Below the pieces are notes generated by a model. That model did no database searches and was not told where the DNA came from. It saw only the letters and a program-made list of their open reading frames with translations. From assembly GCA_023390815.1 (NCBI GenBank), contig JAEWCC010000003.1:62001-126000 (forward strand): a stretch of 64,000 bases of DNA. The letters run 5' to 3'. Of this stretch, positions 25,526-33,889 are shown in pieces. The stretch is from Bacillota bacterium (GTDB taxonomy: Bacteria > Bacillota > Clostridia > Christensenellales > SZUA-584). The position numbers and the translations under genes are program-made. Each line of letters begins with the position of its first letter. The first letter of the stretch is position 1.

Positions 25526-26473
25526 CTATACGATGGTATATCTGCAGCCCTTGCCCTGCAGTACGTCGATCAGGTTCTGTGCCGCCATAATGCCCATTCC
25601 GGCAATGGCTTCGTTGGTGTGCGCGCCGGTGTGCGGCGTCATTACCACGTTGGCAAGGCCGAGCAGCGGTGATTCGGTCACCGGCTCCACCTCGTACGCG
25701 TCGAGGCCGATGCCGCCCAGCTTCCCGCTATGCAGCGCCTTCGCCGCCGCCGCTTCATCGATCAGCCCGCCCCGTGCGGTGTTGATGACGAACGCGCCGT
25801 CCTTCATGCGCGAGATGGCATCCTCGCCGATCATGTACTTGGTTTCCTTGGTGAGCGGCACATGCAGCGATATGAAGTCCGCTCCGGCAATCACTTCGTC
25901 GAGGCTCTTCTGCGCCACGCCGTGCTGCGCCGCAAACGCCGCGTCAAAATACGGGTCGTACGCGATCACGTTCATGCCAAACGCCCGCGCTCTCGTCGCG
26001 AGGTTTTTGCCGATTGCACCGAAGCCCACGACGCCGAGAGTCTTGCCTGCCAGCTCCGTCCCGTTGTTGCGCGGCCATTCGCCTTTCTTCACGGCGTTGT
26101 CCAGACGCGGTATCGCCCTCGCGAGGCTGAGCATCAGTCCGAACGCCAGCTCACACACGGCCACCGCGTTGGTGCCCGGCGTGTTGGTGACGGTAATTCC
26201 CTTCGCCTTCGCGGCTTCGAGGTCCACCCGGTCCACGCCCGCGCCGTAGCGTGATATCACCTTGAGGCTTTCGGGTGCGCGGTTGATCACTTCGGCGGTG
26301 ATGTAGTCCAGACCCGCGATGTATCCGTCCACGCCATCCAGAAGCGCGAGAACTTCCTCGGCCTCCAGCGGGCGCGTCTGCGGGTTGTAAACGATCTCAT
26401 CCGCAAAGGCTTCGACCATCGCCTTGGCCTGCGGGTTCTTTAAAAACGATGTGGGTGTAACCAGTATCTTCAT
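25526..26473 (-). CDS. D-2-hydroxyacid dehydrogenase (phosphoglycerate-dehydrogenase-like)
   Basis: A 315-residue NAD-dependent D-2-hydroxyacid dehydrogenase. The Rossmann motif is VVGFGAIGKNLA; the catalytic set is Arg in NTARGGLIDE, Glu in YEVEP and His in MTPHTGAHT. It lacks the C-terminal ACT regulatory domain of biosynthetic SerA, fitting a catabolic role on a hydroxyacid or keto-acid. It lies between the cupin isomerase (4-base gap) and KDPG aldolase (13 bases), so tightly co-transcribed. Confidence 0.85.
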   Translation of the reverse strand: MKILVTPTSFLKNPQAKAMVEAFADEIVYNPQTRPLEAEEVLALLDGVDGYIAGLDYITAEVINRAPESLKVISRYGAGVDRVDLEAAKAKGITVTNTPGTNAVAVCELAFGLMLSLARAIPRLDNAVKKGEWPRNNGTELAGKTLGVVGFGAIGKNLATRARAFGMNVIAYDPYFDAAFAAQHGVAQKSLDEVIAGADFISLHVPLTKETKYMIGEDAISRMKDGAFVINTARGGLIDEAAAAKALHSGKLGGIGLDAYEVEPVTESPLLGLANVVMTPHTGAHTNEAIAGMGIMAAQNLIDVLQGKGCRYTIV

Positions 26474-26477
26474 ACGC

Positions 26478-27077
26478 TTACTTCCACTTCGGGTTGTCGA
26501 TGATCTCCGGTTTGCCGTCCTTCTCGACGATCAGCTTACGATAGCCCTTGGTCTCGATCGTGCCGTAGTCATGCCCTGCGTCGCCGCGGAAGCAGAATAT
26601 GGTCACCATCGGGACGTTTCCGGTGTTGATGCTGCGATGTGCATACCGGGGCGGCACGTAAACGGTCATGCCGGGCGACAGCGGCTGCGCGCTCCAGTCG
26701 CCTTCCGGGTTTTCCAGCAGCATATAGCCTTCGCCGCTGATGCAGTAATACACTTCGCCTGTCGCGAGGATCGTGTGAAAGTGGCCTTTTGTCATATAGT
26801 ACTCGTTGCCAACCTTGCCCGGATACGTGATGCTCGAGCCGAAGGCGAGGTCGCCAGCCTTCTCGGGTGCGCCCAGTTCATAGAACTCGTAAACCAGCGG
26901 ATCGCCATTCTTGATCATCTCTTCCGTCGCCGCCTCGTCAACGAACATGCCGCGCATGTTGGATACACGGCGCTTGCTCGACTCGGCTTCGCTTTTGGAA
27001 AGGCCGGTTTTAAGGTCAAAATCGATGGTAAACCCTTGCAACCAGTTGAATTTATTCGCGTTATTGTTGCTGCTCAT
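26478..27077 (-). CDS. Cupin-type glucose-6-phosphate isomerase
   Basis: A 199-residue cupin of the archaeal-type phosphoglucose isomerase family. Metal ligands are visible in KGHFHTILATGEVYYCISG (His, His, Glu) with the fourth in PPRYAHRSINTG. The family interconverts aldose and ketose 6-phosphates and is unrelated to the usual bacterial Pgi. Length matches the family. It lies between the shikimate-dehydrogenase-like and hydroxyacid-dehydrogenase genes. Confidence 0.85.
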   Translation of the reverse strand: MSSNNNANKFNWLQGFTIDFDLKTGLSKSEAESSKRRVSNMRGMFVDEAATEEMIKNGDPLVYEFYELGAPEKAGDLAFGSSITYPGKVGNEYYMTKGHFHTILATGEVYYCISGEGYMLLENPEGDWSAQPLSPGMTVYVPPRYAHRSINTGNVPMVTIFCFRGDAGHDYGTIETKGYRKLIVEKDGKPEIIDNPKWK

Positions 27078-27092
27078 ATCGTTTCTCCCCGC

Positions 27093-28034
27093 TTAATTTC
27101 TGAATCCGCTTGCGATTTCGTCGCACTTTGCCAGCGTTTCGCCTTCAATCGGAAGATGGAACACTTCGGAAATAACCGCTGTCCAGCCGTAGATGAAATA
27201 CTTCCAGCCGTCGATGACCGTGAGCTCCTGCTTCTCCTGCTGTGCCAGCGCCTGGTGCATGAACTTCAAGTCTCCGCGGTAATTGATTTCCCATACGAAC
27301 GATTTCTTCGGGAAAACGGCGTTGTCGGTCAGCGGGCTGCCCGGTCTGTCCTTGCCGAGGCCCGTCGCGTTGACGATGATGGAACCCTCTTTGATATGCG
27401 AAAGCACTTCGTCGTTCTGCTCCGCTTCCGGCGTGAGGTAGTACTCGAACTGGATGCCGCCGGGATTGAGCTGCTTAAATATCTTTTCAATTTCAGACAG
27501 ACGCGGCTGGCTCCGGTTCGCGATGACGATCTTGCTCGGATAGTTGCCCTTGAACCGCTCCTGCATCAGGTGGTAGCCCATGGAGATGGCGCTGCCGCCT
27601 GCGCCCATGATGAATACTTCGGCTCCGGTATTCTTAAAATGATCTTTCGGCACGAACTCATCGAGAGACAGTCCCGATGTGATCGGGTCTTTCGCGTGGC
27701 CGCAAAGCTGACCGTCCAGCTTGGAGATCGACGAAAGCTCGCCGAACGCCTGCGCGAGCGGATCAAGGTAATCGAACATGTCCTTGGTCGCCTCAAAGAG
27801 GTCAATCTTGTGCGTGGTGACAAGCGCGCCCATAGAGAGTGGGTCGTGCTTGATGAAGTTCACAACCTCACGATAAACCTCAGGCTTTTCGTGGATCGCG
27901 ATGTCGATGCCTTTCATCACGGCATCGATGCCGAGCGCCTTTGCCCATTCCGGAAACACCTTCATGATGGACGATTTTGTGGTCGTTACCCCGATGAAAT
28001 ACATGGTTGGCTGTACTGCTGCTTCCAAATTCAT
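27093..28034 (-). CDS. Shikimate/quinate-dehydrogenase-like oxidoreductase
   Basis: A 313-residue protein with the shikimate dehydrogenase fold: catalytic Lys in LVTTHKIDLF, catalytic Asp in HAKDPITSG, and the dinucleotide loop MGAGGSAISM. Substrate-pocket segments differ from AroE: the N-terminal serine motif reads GVTTTKSSI and the usual NTD before the glycine is AKD. No other aromatic-pathway gene is nearby. In a sugar operon it may act on a cyclitol, quinate-like or carbocyclic substrate (inference). Start 28034 has AAAGGAG 11 bases upstream. Confidence 0.8.
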   Translation of the reverse strand: MNLEAAVQPTMYFIGVTTTKSSIMKVFPEWAKALGIDAVMKGIDIAIHEKPEVYREVVNFIKHDPLSMGALVTTHKIDLFEATKDMFDYLDPLAQAFGELSSISKLDGQLCGHAKDPITSGLSLDEFVPKDHFKNTGAEVFIMGAGGSAISMGYHLMQERFKGNYPSKIVIANRSQPRLSEIEKIFKQLNPGGIQFEYYLTPEAEQNDEVLSHIKEGSIIVNATGLGKDRPGSPLTDNAVFPKKSFVWEINYRGDLKFMHQALAQQEKQELTVIDGWKYFIYGWTAVISEVFHLPIEGETLAKCDEIASGFRN

Positions 28035-28091
28035 CCGTAGTCATACTCCTTTAAAATATTTAAAACTCAATGTGGATAGACTTATTCAATT

Positions 28092-28125
28092 CTTTGGAGC
28101 AGCGCAGAAAAGCGCTGCTCCAAAG
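28092..28125 (-). repeat. Perfect 14-bp intercistronic stem-loop
   Basis: CTTTGGAGCAGCGC and GCGCTGCTCCAAAG are perfectly complementary around a six-base loop. It lies between the Gfo/Idh/MocA gene and the shikimate-dehydrogenase-like gene on the same strand. There is no T-tract on the minus-strand side, so it looks more like an mRNA-stability or processing element than a terminator. Confidence 0.7.
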
Positions 28126-28134
28126 CTTATTCGA

Positions 28135-29295
28135 TCATACCTTCACTTTGGTTCCGCTTGCCGCAGACTTCTTCGCGGCCTCGATCACCTTGATGATGTT
28201 AACGCCGTCATGGAAGTTCGGCGTTACCTGCTCGCCCTTTGCCAGCGCGACCAGATAATCGTACGCGGCATTGACGAACGTGGTCTCGTAGCCCACCAGA
28301 TGGCCCGGTGCCCACCAGTTTCCCGTATACGGATGGGAGCCATAGGTCGCCATAATGTTCCTGAAGCCCTGCTCGGGTTCCGCATCGGAGGTGCTGAGGT
28401 AATTGAGCTCATCCATGCGCTCGAGATTCCAGGTCAGGCTGCCTTTTGATCCGTAGATTTCAAAGTAGTTATAGTTGCGTCTGCCGGCTGCAAAACGCGT
28501 GACATCGCACGATCCGAGCGTCCGCTTGCCCGCGAAATCCATCACGATAAAGCAGGCGTCGTCCACGGTGACTTTGCCCTTCGCCGTCGCTTCGCCGGAA
28601 CCCTTAGAGAACGTCGCTGAGCCCGCGCCGGGCAGCGGCCTTTCCTCGATAAACGTACGCATATCGGCATACACGCTTTCGACTTCGCCGACCAGATATC
28701 GCGCGAGGTCGATCGAGTGAGACGCAAGGTCGAACAACGGGCCGCCGCCCGCCGTCTCCTGCTTGAGGTGCCAGGTCAGCGGGAAGTTTTCGTCCATGAT
28801 CCAGTCCTGCAGGTACGCGCCGCGGAAGTGGTAGATCTCGCCGATCTTGCCTTCCTCGATCAGCTGCTTGGCGTAGCTGACCGCGGGTACCCGGCGATAG
28901 TTGTGGTTCAGATAGTGCAGCACGCCCGCCTTGTCGCACTCGGCGGCCATTTCTTCCGCGTCCTTTACGCTGAGCGCGAACGGCTTCTCGCAGAATATGT
29001 GTTTCTTGTTCTTCGCCGCGTGGATCACCATCTCCTTATGCAGGTACGTGGGCGATACGATATCAACCACGTCCACATCGTCCCGCTCGATGGCTTTTTT
29101 CCAGTCGGTGGTGTAATCCTCGAAGCCCCATTTCTCAGCAAACGCTTTGGTCGCGGCTTCGTCCGTACCCACAGCCACCTTCAGTACGGGTTCAAACTCG
29201 ACATCGAAAATCTTGTCCACAGTACGCCACATGTGGCTGTGAACCTTGCCCATAAAGCCTTTTCCGATGATCGCAACATTCAGTTTCTTTTTCAT
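28135..29295 (-). CDS. Gfo/Idh/MocA-family NAD(P)-dependent oxidoreductase
   Basis: A 386-residue sugar or cyclitol dehydrogenase: N-terminal Rossmann fold IGKGFMGKVHSHMW, the family motif EKPFAL with its catalytic lysine, and a C-terminal beta-sheet domain. Length is longer than average (about 340). ATG 29295 is chosen over the TTG at 29313. It follows the TIM-barrel epimerase gene by 18 bases; epimerase and Gfo/Idh/MocA pairs are typical of inositol-like and 3-keto-sugar pathways. Confidence 0.85.
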   Translation of the reverse strand: MKKKLNVAIIGKGFMGKVHSHMWRTVDKIFDVEFEPVLKVAVGTDEAATKAFAEKWGFEDYTTDWKKAIERDDVDVVDIVSPTYLHKEMVIHAAKNKKHIFCEKPFALSVKDAEEMAAECDKAGVLHYLNHNYRRVPAVSYAKQLIEEGKIGEIYHFRGAYLQDWIMDENFPLTWHLKQETAGGGPLFDLASHSIDLARYLVGEVESVYADMRTFIEERPLPGAGSATFSKGSGEATAKGKVTVDDACFIVMDFAGKRTLGSCDVTRFAAGRRNYNYFEIYGSKGSLTWNLERMDELNYLSTSDAEPEQGFRNIMATYGSHPYTGNWWAPGHLVGYETTFVNAAYDYLVALAKGEQVTPNFHDGVNIIKVIEAAKKSAASGTKVKV

Positions 29296-29313
29296 TATAA
29301 CGCCACCCCGCAA

Positions 29314-30174
29314 TTAAAGCGCATTGACGATCGCTTTGAGCCCTTTGACACTCTTCTCGACGCACTCGTCTTCGCGGCCCATCCAGTCGTAATGCGGATG
29401 ATCGATCTCCACTGCGAGGAAACCCGTGAAGTTGGTCTTATTGAGGATGTTCGCAAGCGCCTGATTGTCGATGAGGCCTTCGCCCACCGGAACACCCGAG
29501 AAGAAGAACCAGTCGTTCGGACGCGCCATACGCGGGTTAACCTGCAGATCCTTCAGATGAACCGCAAACACATGCGGCGCTAGGATTTCCATCGCCTTGA
29601 TCGGATCATCGAGCAGGCGCAGGAAATTGCCCGTATCGAAGTTGACGCCGAAGTTTGCGGAACCGACGTTCTCCAGCAGCTGCAGTATCTCTTCACCCGT
29701 ATAGTCGATGTGGTTTTCGACCGCGAGCTTGATGTCGTTGTCTTCCGCGATCCGAACCGCTTCTTTAAACTGCTTGGACAGCGCTTCGATCTGCGGGCCG
29801 TGCGGCTCGTGACGGAACATCAGCGAGGAACCCGTAACGCGCATCACGTCCGCGCCCATCAGCTTCGCCTTGGGGATGCAAGCTTTCATTTCTTTGAAAG
29901 CTTCCTCGTTCTTGCCCCTTTCGAGACCATCCGGATGTCCCCACGCAAACACACGGTCAAAACCATACTCATCCAACTGTGCCTTGAGCTCTTTGATGTA
30001 CGAATCCTCAAGCGATTCAAAGAAACACGATTCCAGCGATACGCCGTCCACGCCCAATTCCTGCGCTCTGGTCAGGAAGTCGCCCATCGTCATCTTCTTC
30101 TGTGCGGGCTCCTGATCGGGGTATACTTCGCCGTAAAACCTGTGATAACAATAACTGTCGATCCCTATTTTCAT
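29314..30174 (-). CDS. TIM-barrel sugar phosphate isomerase/epimerase
   Basis: A 286-residue protein of the xylose-isomerase-like TIM barrel (AP endonuclease family 2). Likely metal ligands are Glu in LAVENHIDYTGEE, Asp in GVNFDTGNFL, His in VHLKDLQ and Glu in LAVEIDHPHYD. It resembles IolE/IolI or tagatose-epimerase-like enzymes. The start has AAAGGAG at ideal distance. Confidence 0.8.
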   Translation of the reverse strand: MKIGIDSYCYHRFYGEVYPDQEPAQKKMTMGDFLTRAQELGVDGVSLESCFFESLEDSYIKELKAQLDEYGFDRVFAWGHPDGLERGKNEEAFKEMKACIPKAKLMGADVMRVTGSSLMFRHEPHGPQIEALSKQFKEAVRIAEDNDIKLAVENHIDYTGEEILQLLENVGSANFGVNFDTGNFLRLLDDPIKAMEILAPHVFAVHLKDLQVNPRMARPNDWFFFSGVPVGEGLIDNQALANILNKTNFTGFLAVEIDHPHYDWMGREDECVEKSVKGLKAIVNAL

Positions 30175-30200
30175 AACTCGGTTCTCCTTTTCTTTATGTT

Positions 30201-31532
30201 CTACAGTATTTCAGTTTTCCAACCGAAAACTTTGGCAAGCTGTGTCAGTTCAGGCACCCGGTTGCCCGCGATAATCAGCTGATGGTGAGACGAAAGCACC
30301 TCCATCACCTTGTGTCCGTCCTTATAGCGGATCAGCGCGCCGTTCCTGCAATCCGAACCGGGATACTGCACATAATCCTCGATCTCGGCTTGAATCACGG
30401 TCAGCTTCTTAAAGCTCGAATCGATCTTGGTGAGCGTAACGGGGCCTTTCTGGAATTCGCAGTCAATCACGATGGCGTTTTCGTCCACGATTTCGAGTGC
30501 CTTGGGACGCATGCACCACTTGGAGCAGAACGGACGCGGCGCTAGGCCGAAGTATCCGCAGTGTACGCCGAGCGCGTGGTTATCCGGGTCGTCGATGTCC
30601 GGGAACTTGTCGATCTTCTCATGTGCCAGTGCCGCCATGCCCACGAGGAACGGATAGATGTTGGTCATCATGATCGGTGCTTTGAGCGAGCGGTACAGTA
30701 TGAATGTACTCAGCAGTGTCAGCGTGTCGCCCTCGCAGGCCCAGATGATGTCGTCCTTTTCAAACAGCATCGTCCACGCGAGGCACGGTGTCGTATCAGC
30801 ATTGAAAGATTCGTTGAGGCAGTTGCTGCCCACGCCCTCCACGCCGCCGATCTCCGCAATCAGCTCCTTCACGGCGATGTATATCTTCACCGCGCGCAGA
30901 TAGTTCGCTTCCGGCACGCCCTCCATGCAGATATCCCAGCTCTTGGCCGCTTCACGCGCCGCCTCATCGCTGATCTGCTTTGCATGGTCGGCGGTCTCCT
31001 TCCAGCTGCGGTAGATGAGCTGGATACCGAAAGTCTCCTGCATGATGCGTGTGCATTCTTCTTCCCACCAGTAGAAGCGCTTGAATATGTTGGCCTGCAT
31101 GCCCTCACCGGGGCTGTCCTGTAACATCAGGAACTTACCGCCCTTCGCCATCGTCGTTTTTGCGCCGATCGCCCGCAGGATCACCTTGGCCAGTTCCACG
31201 TTGTACGGCGAAAACACGTTGAGCCCATTCGCGCGAAGGTAGTTCACGATCTCCCAGTCCCACATCTCTACGGTGCCGAATTTGGAGGTCAGCACGATGA
31301 TGGGCAGCGTGATCTTTTTGAGCCCTTCGATCTCGCGAAACGCCGCGCCGATCAGCTGCGGAAATACAACGGCATCCGCCTCCGTGGGCAGCTCGCCGCC
31401 TACGGCAACGGGCTCCAGCAGCTCGGCTACATCGCCGTACATTTCCTCGATCCGCGCCAGCTGCGCTTTAAATTCGTTGCGTTCCCGCTCGTTTGCGGCG
31501 GTAAAATACAATGGGACGAGACGTGTCTTCAT
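30201..31532 (-). CDS. L-fucose/L-arabinose isomerase-like protein (second copy)
   Basis: A 443-residue member of the fucose/arabinose isomerase-like family, diverged from the copy at 17406-18824. Blocks include VVFPQLIGAAF, VLTSKFGTVEMWDWE, LNESFNADTTPCLAW and a His-containing LGVHCGYFGL. Lys/Arg-rich phosphate-like segments are not evident, so the activity could be on free sugars. It is between DeoR and TIM-barrel epimerase genes. AAGGGAG precedes the ATG. Confidence 0.75.
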   Translation of the reverse strand: MKTRLVPLYFTAANERERNEFKAQLARIEEMYGDVAELLEPVAVGGELPTEADAVVFPQLIGAAFREIEGLKKITLPIIVLTSKFGTVEMWDWEIVNYLRANGLNVFSPYNVELAKVILRAIGAKTTMAKGGKFLMLQDSPGEGMQANIFKRFYWWEEECTRIMQETFGIQLIYRSWKETADHAKQISDEAAREAAKSWDICMEGVPEANYLRAVKIYIAVKELIAEIGGVEGVGSNCLNESFNADTTPCLAWTMLFEKDDIIWACEGDTLTLLSTFILYRSLKAPIMMTNIYPFLVGMAALAHEKIDKFPDIDDPDNHALGVHCGYFGLAPRPFCSKWCMRPKALEIVDENAIVIDCEFQKGPVTLTKIDSSFKKLTVIQAEIEDYVQYPGSDCRNGALIRYKDGHKVMEVLSSHHQLIIAGNRVPELTQLAKVFGWKTEIL

Positions 31533-31578
31533 AGTGCCAACTCCCTTATGTTTATTTCTTTACGATGCCTTTTGGGCG

Positions 31579-32364
31579 TTATGCGATGTCCAGTGTAATA
31601 CCGAGCTGCTCCAGCTCGCTGACTTGCTGTTCGGATAACCCCTTATCCGTGATGATGGTGTTGATCGCGTGAATATCCGCGAACTTGACAAAGGAAGCCC
31701 GTCCGAATTTGCTGCTGTCGCTGAGCAAAAAGACCTCTTCCGCAAAATTGACGAGGCTGGTTTTGATTTGCGCGAGTTCCAAACCGGGCGTCGTGAGCCC
31801 GTTTTTGACGCTGACCGAGTTGCTCGCGACAAAGGCTTTGTCTACGCGCAAGCCTTCCATGCATCGCAGCGCAATCGGACCTACGCTGCAGTGAAACCCT
31901 CTGCGCAGCCTGCCGCCGATGAATACGATATCGGCATCCGAATTGTCTTCCAGAAAACCAGCGATCTCGATATCGTTGGTGACGACCGTCAGGCTCTTTT
32001 TGGAGACGAGCTGCCGTGCAAAGCACAATGTCGTCGTACCGGTATCGATCGCGATCGTATCGCCGTCATCCACATAGCTCACCGCCTTTTTCGCGATGGC
32101 TTCCTTCTCGTGGATATGCTCCACCTTTTTCTGGCTGGAATTCAGCTCGTAGTTTGCTTTTACGTTGGGTATCGCGCCGCCGTGCGTCCTTTTGAGCAGC
32201 CCCGCGTTTTCCAGTTCGGTAAGATCGTTGCGGATCGTCGCCGGAGAGACCTTAAATATTTTGCAGAGCTCGCTCACCGTGGATTTACGGTTTTTGTGGA
32301 TATATTCCGCGATCGCAGTCTTTCTCTCTTCTGCAAACATGGACTCGTTCTCAGGTTCACTCAT
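31579..32364 (-). CDS. DeoR-family transcriptional regulator
   Basis: A 261-residue repressor-type protein: N-terminal helix-turn-helix (STVSELCKIFKVSPATIRNDLTELENAG, then the family phrase RTHGGAI) and a C-terminal phosphosugar sensor related to ribose-phosphate isomerase (DDGDTIAIDTGTTT). ATG 32364 overlaps the FGGY kinase stop by 8 bases; an upstream in-frame start at 32379 is possible. As the only regulator inside the 36-24 kb operon, it probably controls the promoter at 36024-36052 (inference). Confidence 0.9.
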   Translation of the reverse strand: MSEPENESMFAEERKTAIAEYIHKNRKSTVSELCKIFKVSPATIRNDLTELENAGLLKRTHGGAIPNVKANYELNSSQKKVEHIHEKEAIAKKAVSYVDDGDTIAIDTGTTTLCFARQLVSKKSLTVVTNDIEIAGFLEDNSDADIVFIGGRLRRGFHCSVGPIALRCMEGLRVDKAFVASNSVSVKNGLTTPGLELAQIKTSLVNFAEEVFLLSDSSKFGRASFVKFADIHAINTIITDKGLSEQQVSELEQLGITLDIA

Positions 32365-33880
32365 GGATATTTCCTCCAAGCGTATGAAATATTTTTCTCA
32401 GTGCTGAAAACGACTCCAAATACGCCCGCGAGTACGGCTTGTAGCTTTCGCCGCGTTCCGGGTTGCTCAGAATCTCGGCACCCGGTTTTTTGAAACCTTC
32501 AGCAGTTTTAGCAATATTATCATACACCCCAACCGCGTAACCGGCAACGATGGCGCTGCCCAATGGAGCGGTATCCACGTTTTGCAGCGGTACGTACGGC
32601 AGGCCCAGCACATCCGCTTTGATCTGGTTGAACAGCGCGCTCTTTGCGCCGCCGCCCATACCAAACACCTTTTCAATTTTCGTATCGATGCCGATATCTT
32701 TGAGCACGTTCAGGTAGAACTGATACTCGTACGCGATGCCTTCCATGATGGCGCGGTACAGATGGCCCCGCTTGTGGGCAAAATTAAGGCCGATGAAGCT
32801 GCCCCGTATATCCGGGTCGTTCGGGCATACCCTGCCCGCAAAGTGCGGGATGAATACCAGCCCTTCGCTGCCCGGTGCAAGCTCAGCCGCTTCGCGCTCC
32901 AACGTCTCGTAATCCACCGCGCAGCTCGCGCCCGTAATGCTGTCCTTATACCATTTGAGGCACAAGCCGCCGCCGTTGATATACGCCAGTGGCATCCACA
33001 ACCCGTCAATTACCGAGCGCATCAGCATCAGCGCTTCGTGTTTGGTATCCGGTTTAAACGTATCGACGCAGCAGGACAGTATCGAGGCCGTCCCCGCTAC
33101 GTCAAAAACCTGCCCGGGCTTTACGATGCCCGCGCCCAGGCAAGTTGCGGCGGAGTCACCACAGCCCGCTACGATCGGTAGCCCTTCCGTGAGGCCGCAC
33201 GCGTCCGCATATTCCTTCTTCAGTCCGCCGACGATCTTCCACGGTTCGGCGATCTCGGGCAGTTTCTCCCGTGCCACACCGAACGTATCCATCAGCTCTT
33301 CGGACCAAGCTTTATTCAGGTTATCCGCGAAGCCGCTGAAGTGGATGCAGGTATGGTCAATGACCGCCTCGTCCGATTTCAGGCCGCAAAGCCTGCCGCC
33401 GACATAGACGTGCGGCAGCACGAACTTCTCTACCTGTTTGTAGGCCTCCGGCTGTTCGTGTTTCCACCACAGCACCTTGGGGCCGTGCGTATAGGTCACA
33501 GGCGCGCCGTTCAGTTCCACGGATCTTTGATTGGCGAGGCGCTTGATCTCGGTGATGTATTTGCCGCACTTGGTGTCGAGCCAGCTGTCATAGTACGTGA
33601 CGGCCTCAAAATCCTTGCCGATGCCCATGATGCCGGCCATCTGAGAGTCCATGCCGAGCGCCCGGATTCTGGCAGCATCGACGCCGCTCTTCGTTACGGC
33701 GTCCCTGACCGTGTTGATGACAGAGGAAAAAATCTCGTCCGCTTCCTGATAGACTTCGCCCGTTTTCGGGCTGATCAGGTTGGACGCCTCGAAGCTGCTG
33801 CCAAGTACCCGGCCTTCCTCATCGTATAGGATCGTTTTCGTTCCCTGCGTGCCGATATCAACGCCGATCAAATAATTCAT
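32357..33880 (-). CDS. FGGY-family carbohydrate kinase (second)
   Basis: A 507-residue kinase resembling xylulokinase. The phosphate loop is GVDIGTQGTKTILYDEEG, with the later motifs IVAGCGDSAATCLGAGIV and FGMGGGAKSALFNQIKAD. It would phosphorylate the product of the nearby isomerase or dehydrogenase. The gene overlaps the DeoR gene downstream and follows the dehydrogenase gene by 9 bases. Confidence 0.9.
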   Translation of the reverse strand: MNYLIGVDIGTQGTKTILYDEEGRVLGSSFEASNLISPKTGEVYQEADEIFSSVINTVRDAVTKSGVDAARIRALGMDSQMAGIMGIGKDFEAVTYYDSWLDTKCGKYITEIKRLANQRSVELNGAPVTYTHGPKVLWWKHEQPEAYKQVEKFVLPHVYVGGRLCGLKSDEAVIDHTCIHFSGFADNLNKAWSEELMDTFGVAREKLPEIAEPWKIVGGLKKEYADACGLTEGLPIVAGCGDSAATCLGAGIVKPGQVFDVAGTASILSCCVDTFKPDTKHEALMLMRSVIDGLWMPLAYINGGGLCLKWYKDSITGASCAVDYETLEREAAELAPGSEGLVFIPHFAGRVCPNDPDIRGSFIGLNFAHKRGHLYRAIMEGIAYEYQFYLNVLKDIGIDTKIEKVFGMGGGAKSALFNQIKADVLGLPYVPLQNVDTAPLGSAIVAGYAVGVYDNIAKTAEGFKKPGAEILSNPERGESYKPYSRAYLESFSALRKIFHTLGGNIHE

Positions 33881-33889
33881 GCAAACCTC

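Noticed and set aside
26424..28040. A 538-codon open frame on the plus strand
   Set aside because: Antisense to the cupin isomerase and shikimate-dehydrogenase-like genes, with composition typical of a shadow frame and no ribosome binding site.
28717..29583. Plus-strand open frame opposite Gfo/Idh/MocA and epimerase genes
   Set aside because: Spans the boundary of two well-supported minus-strand genes and has no start signal.
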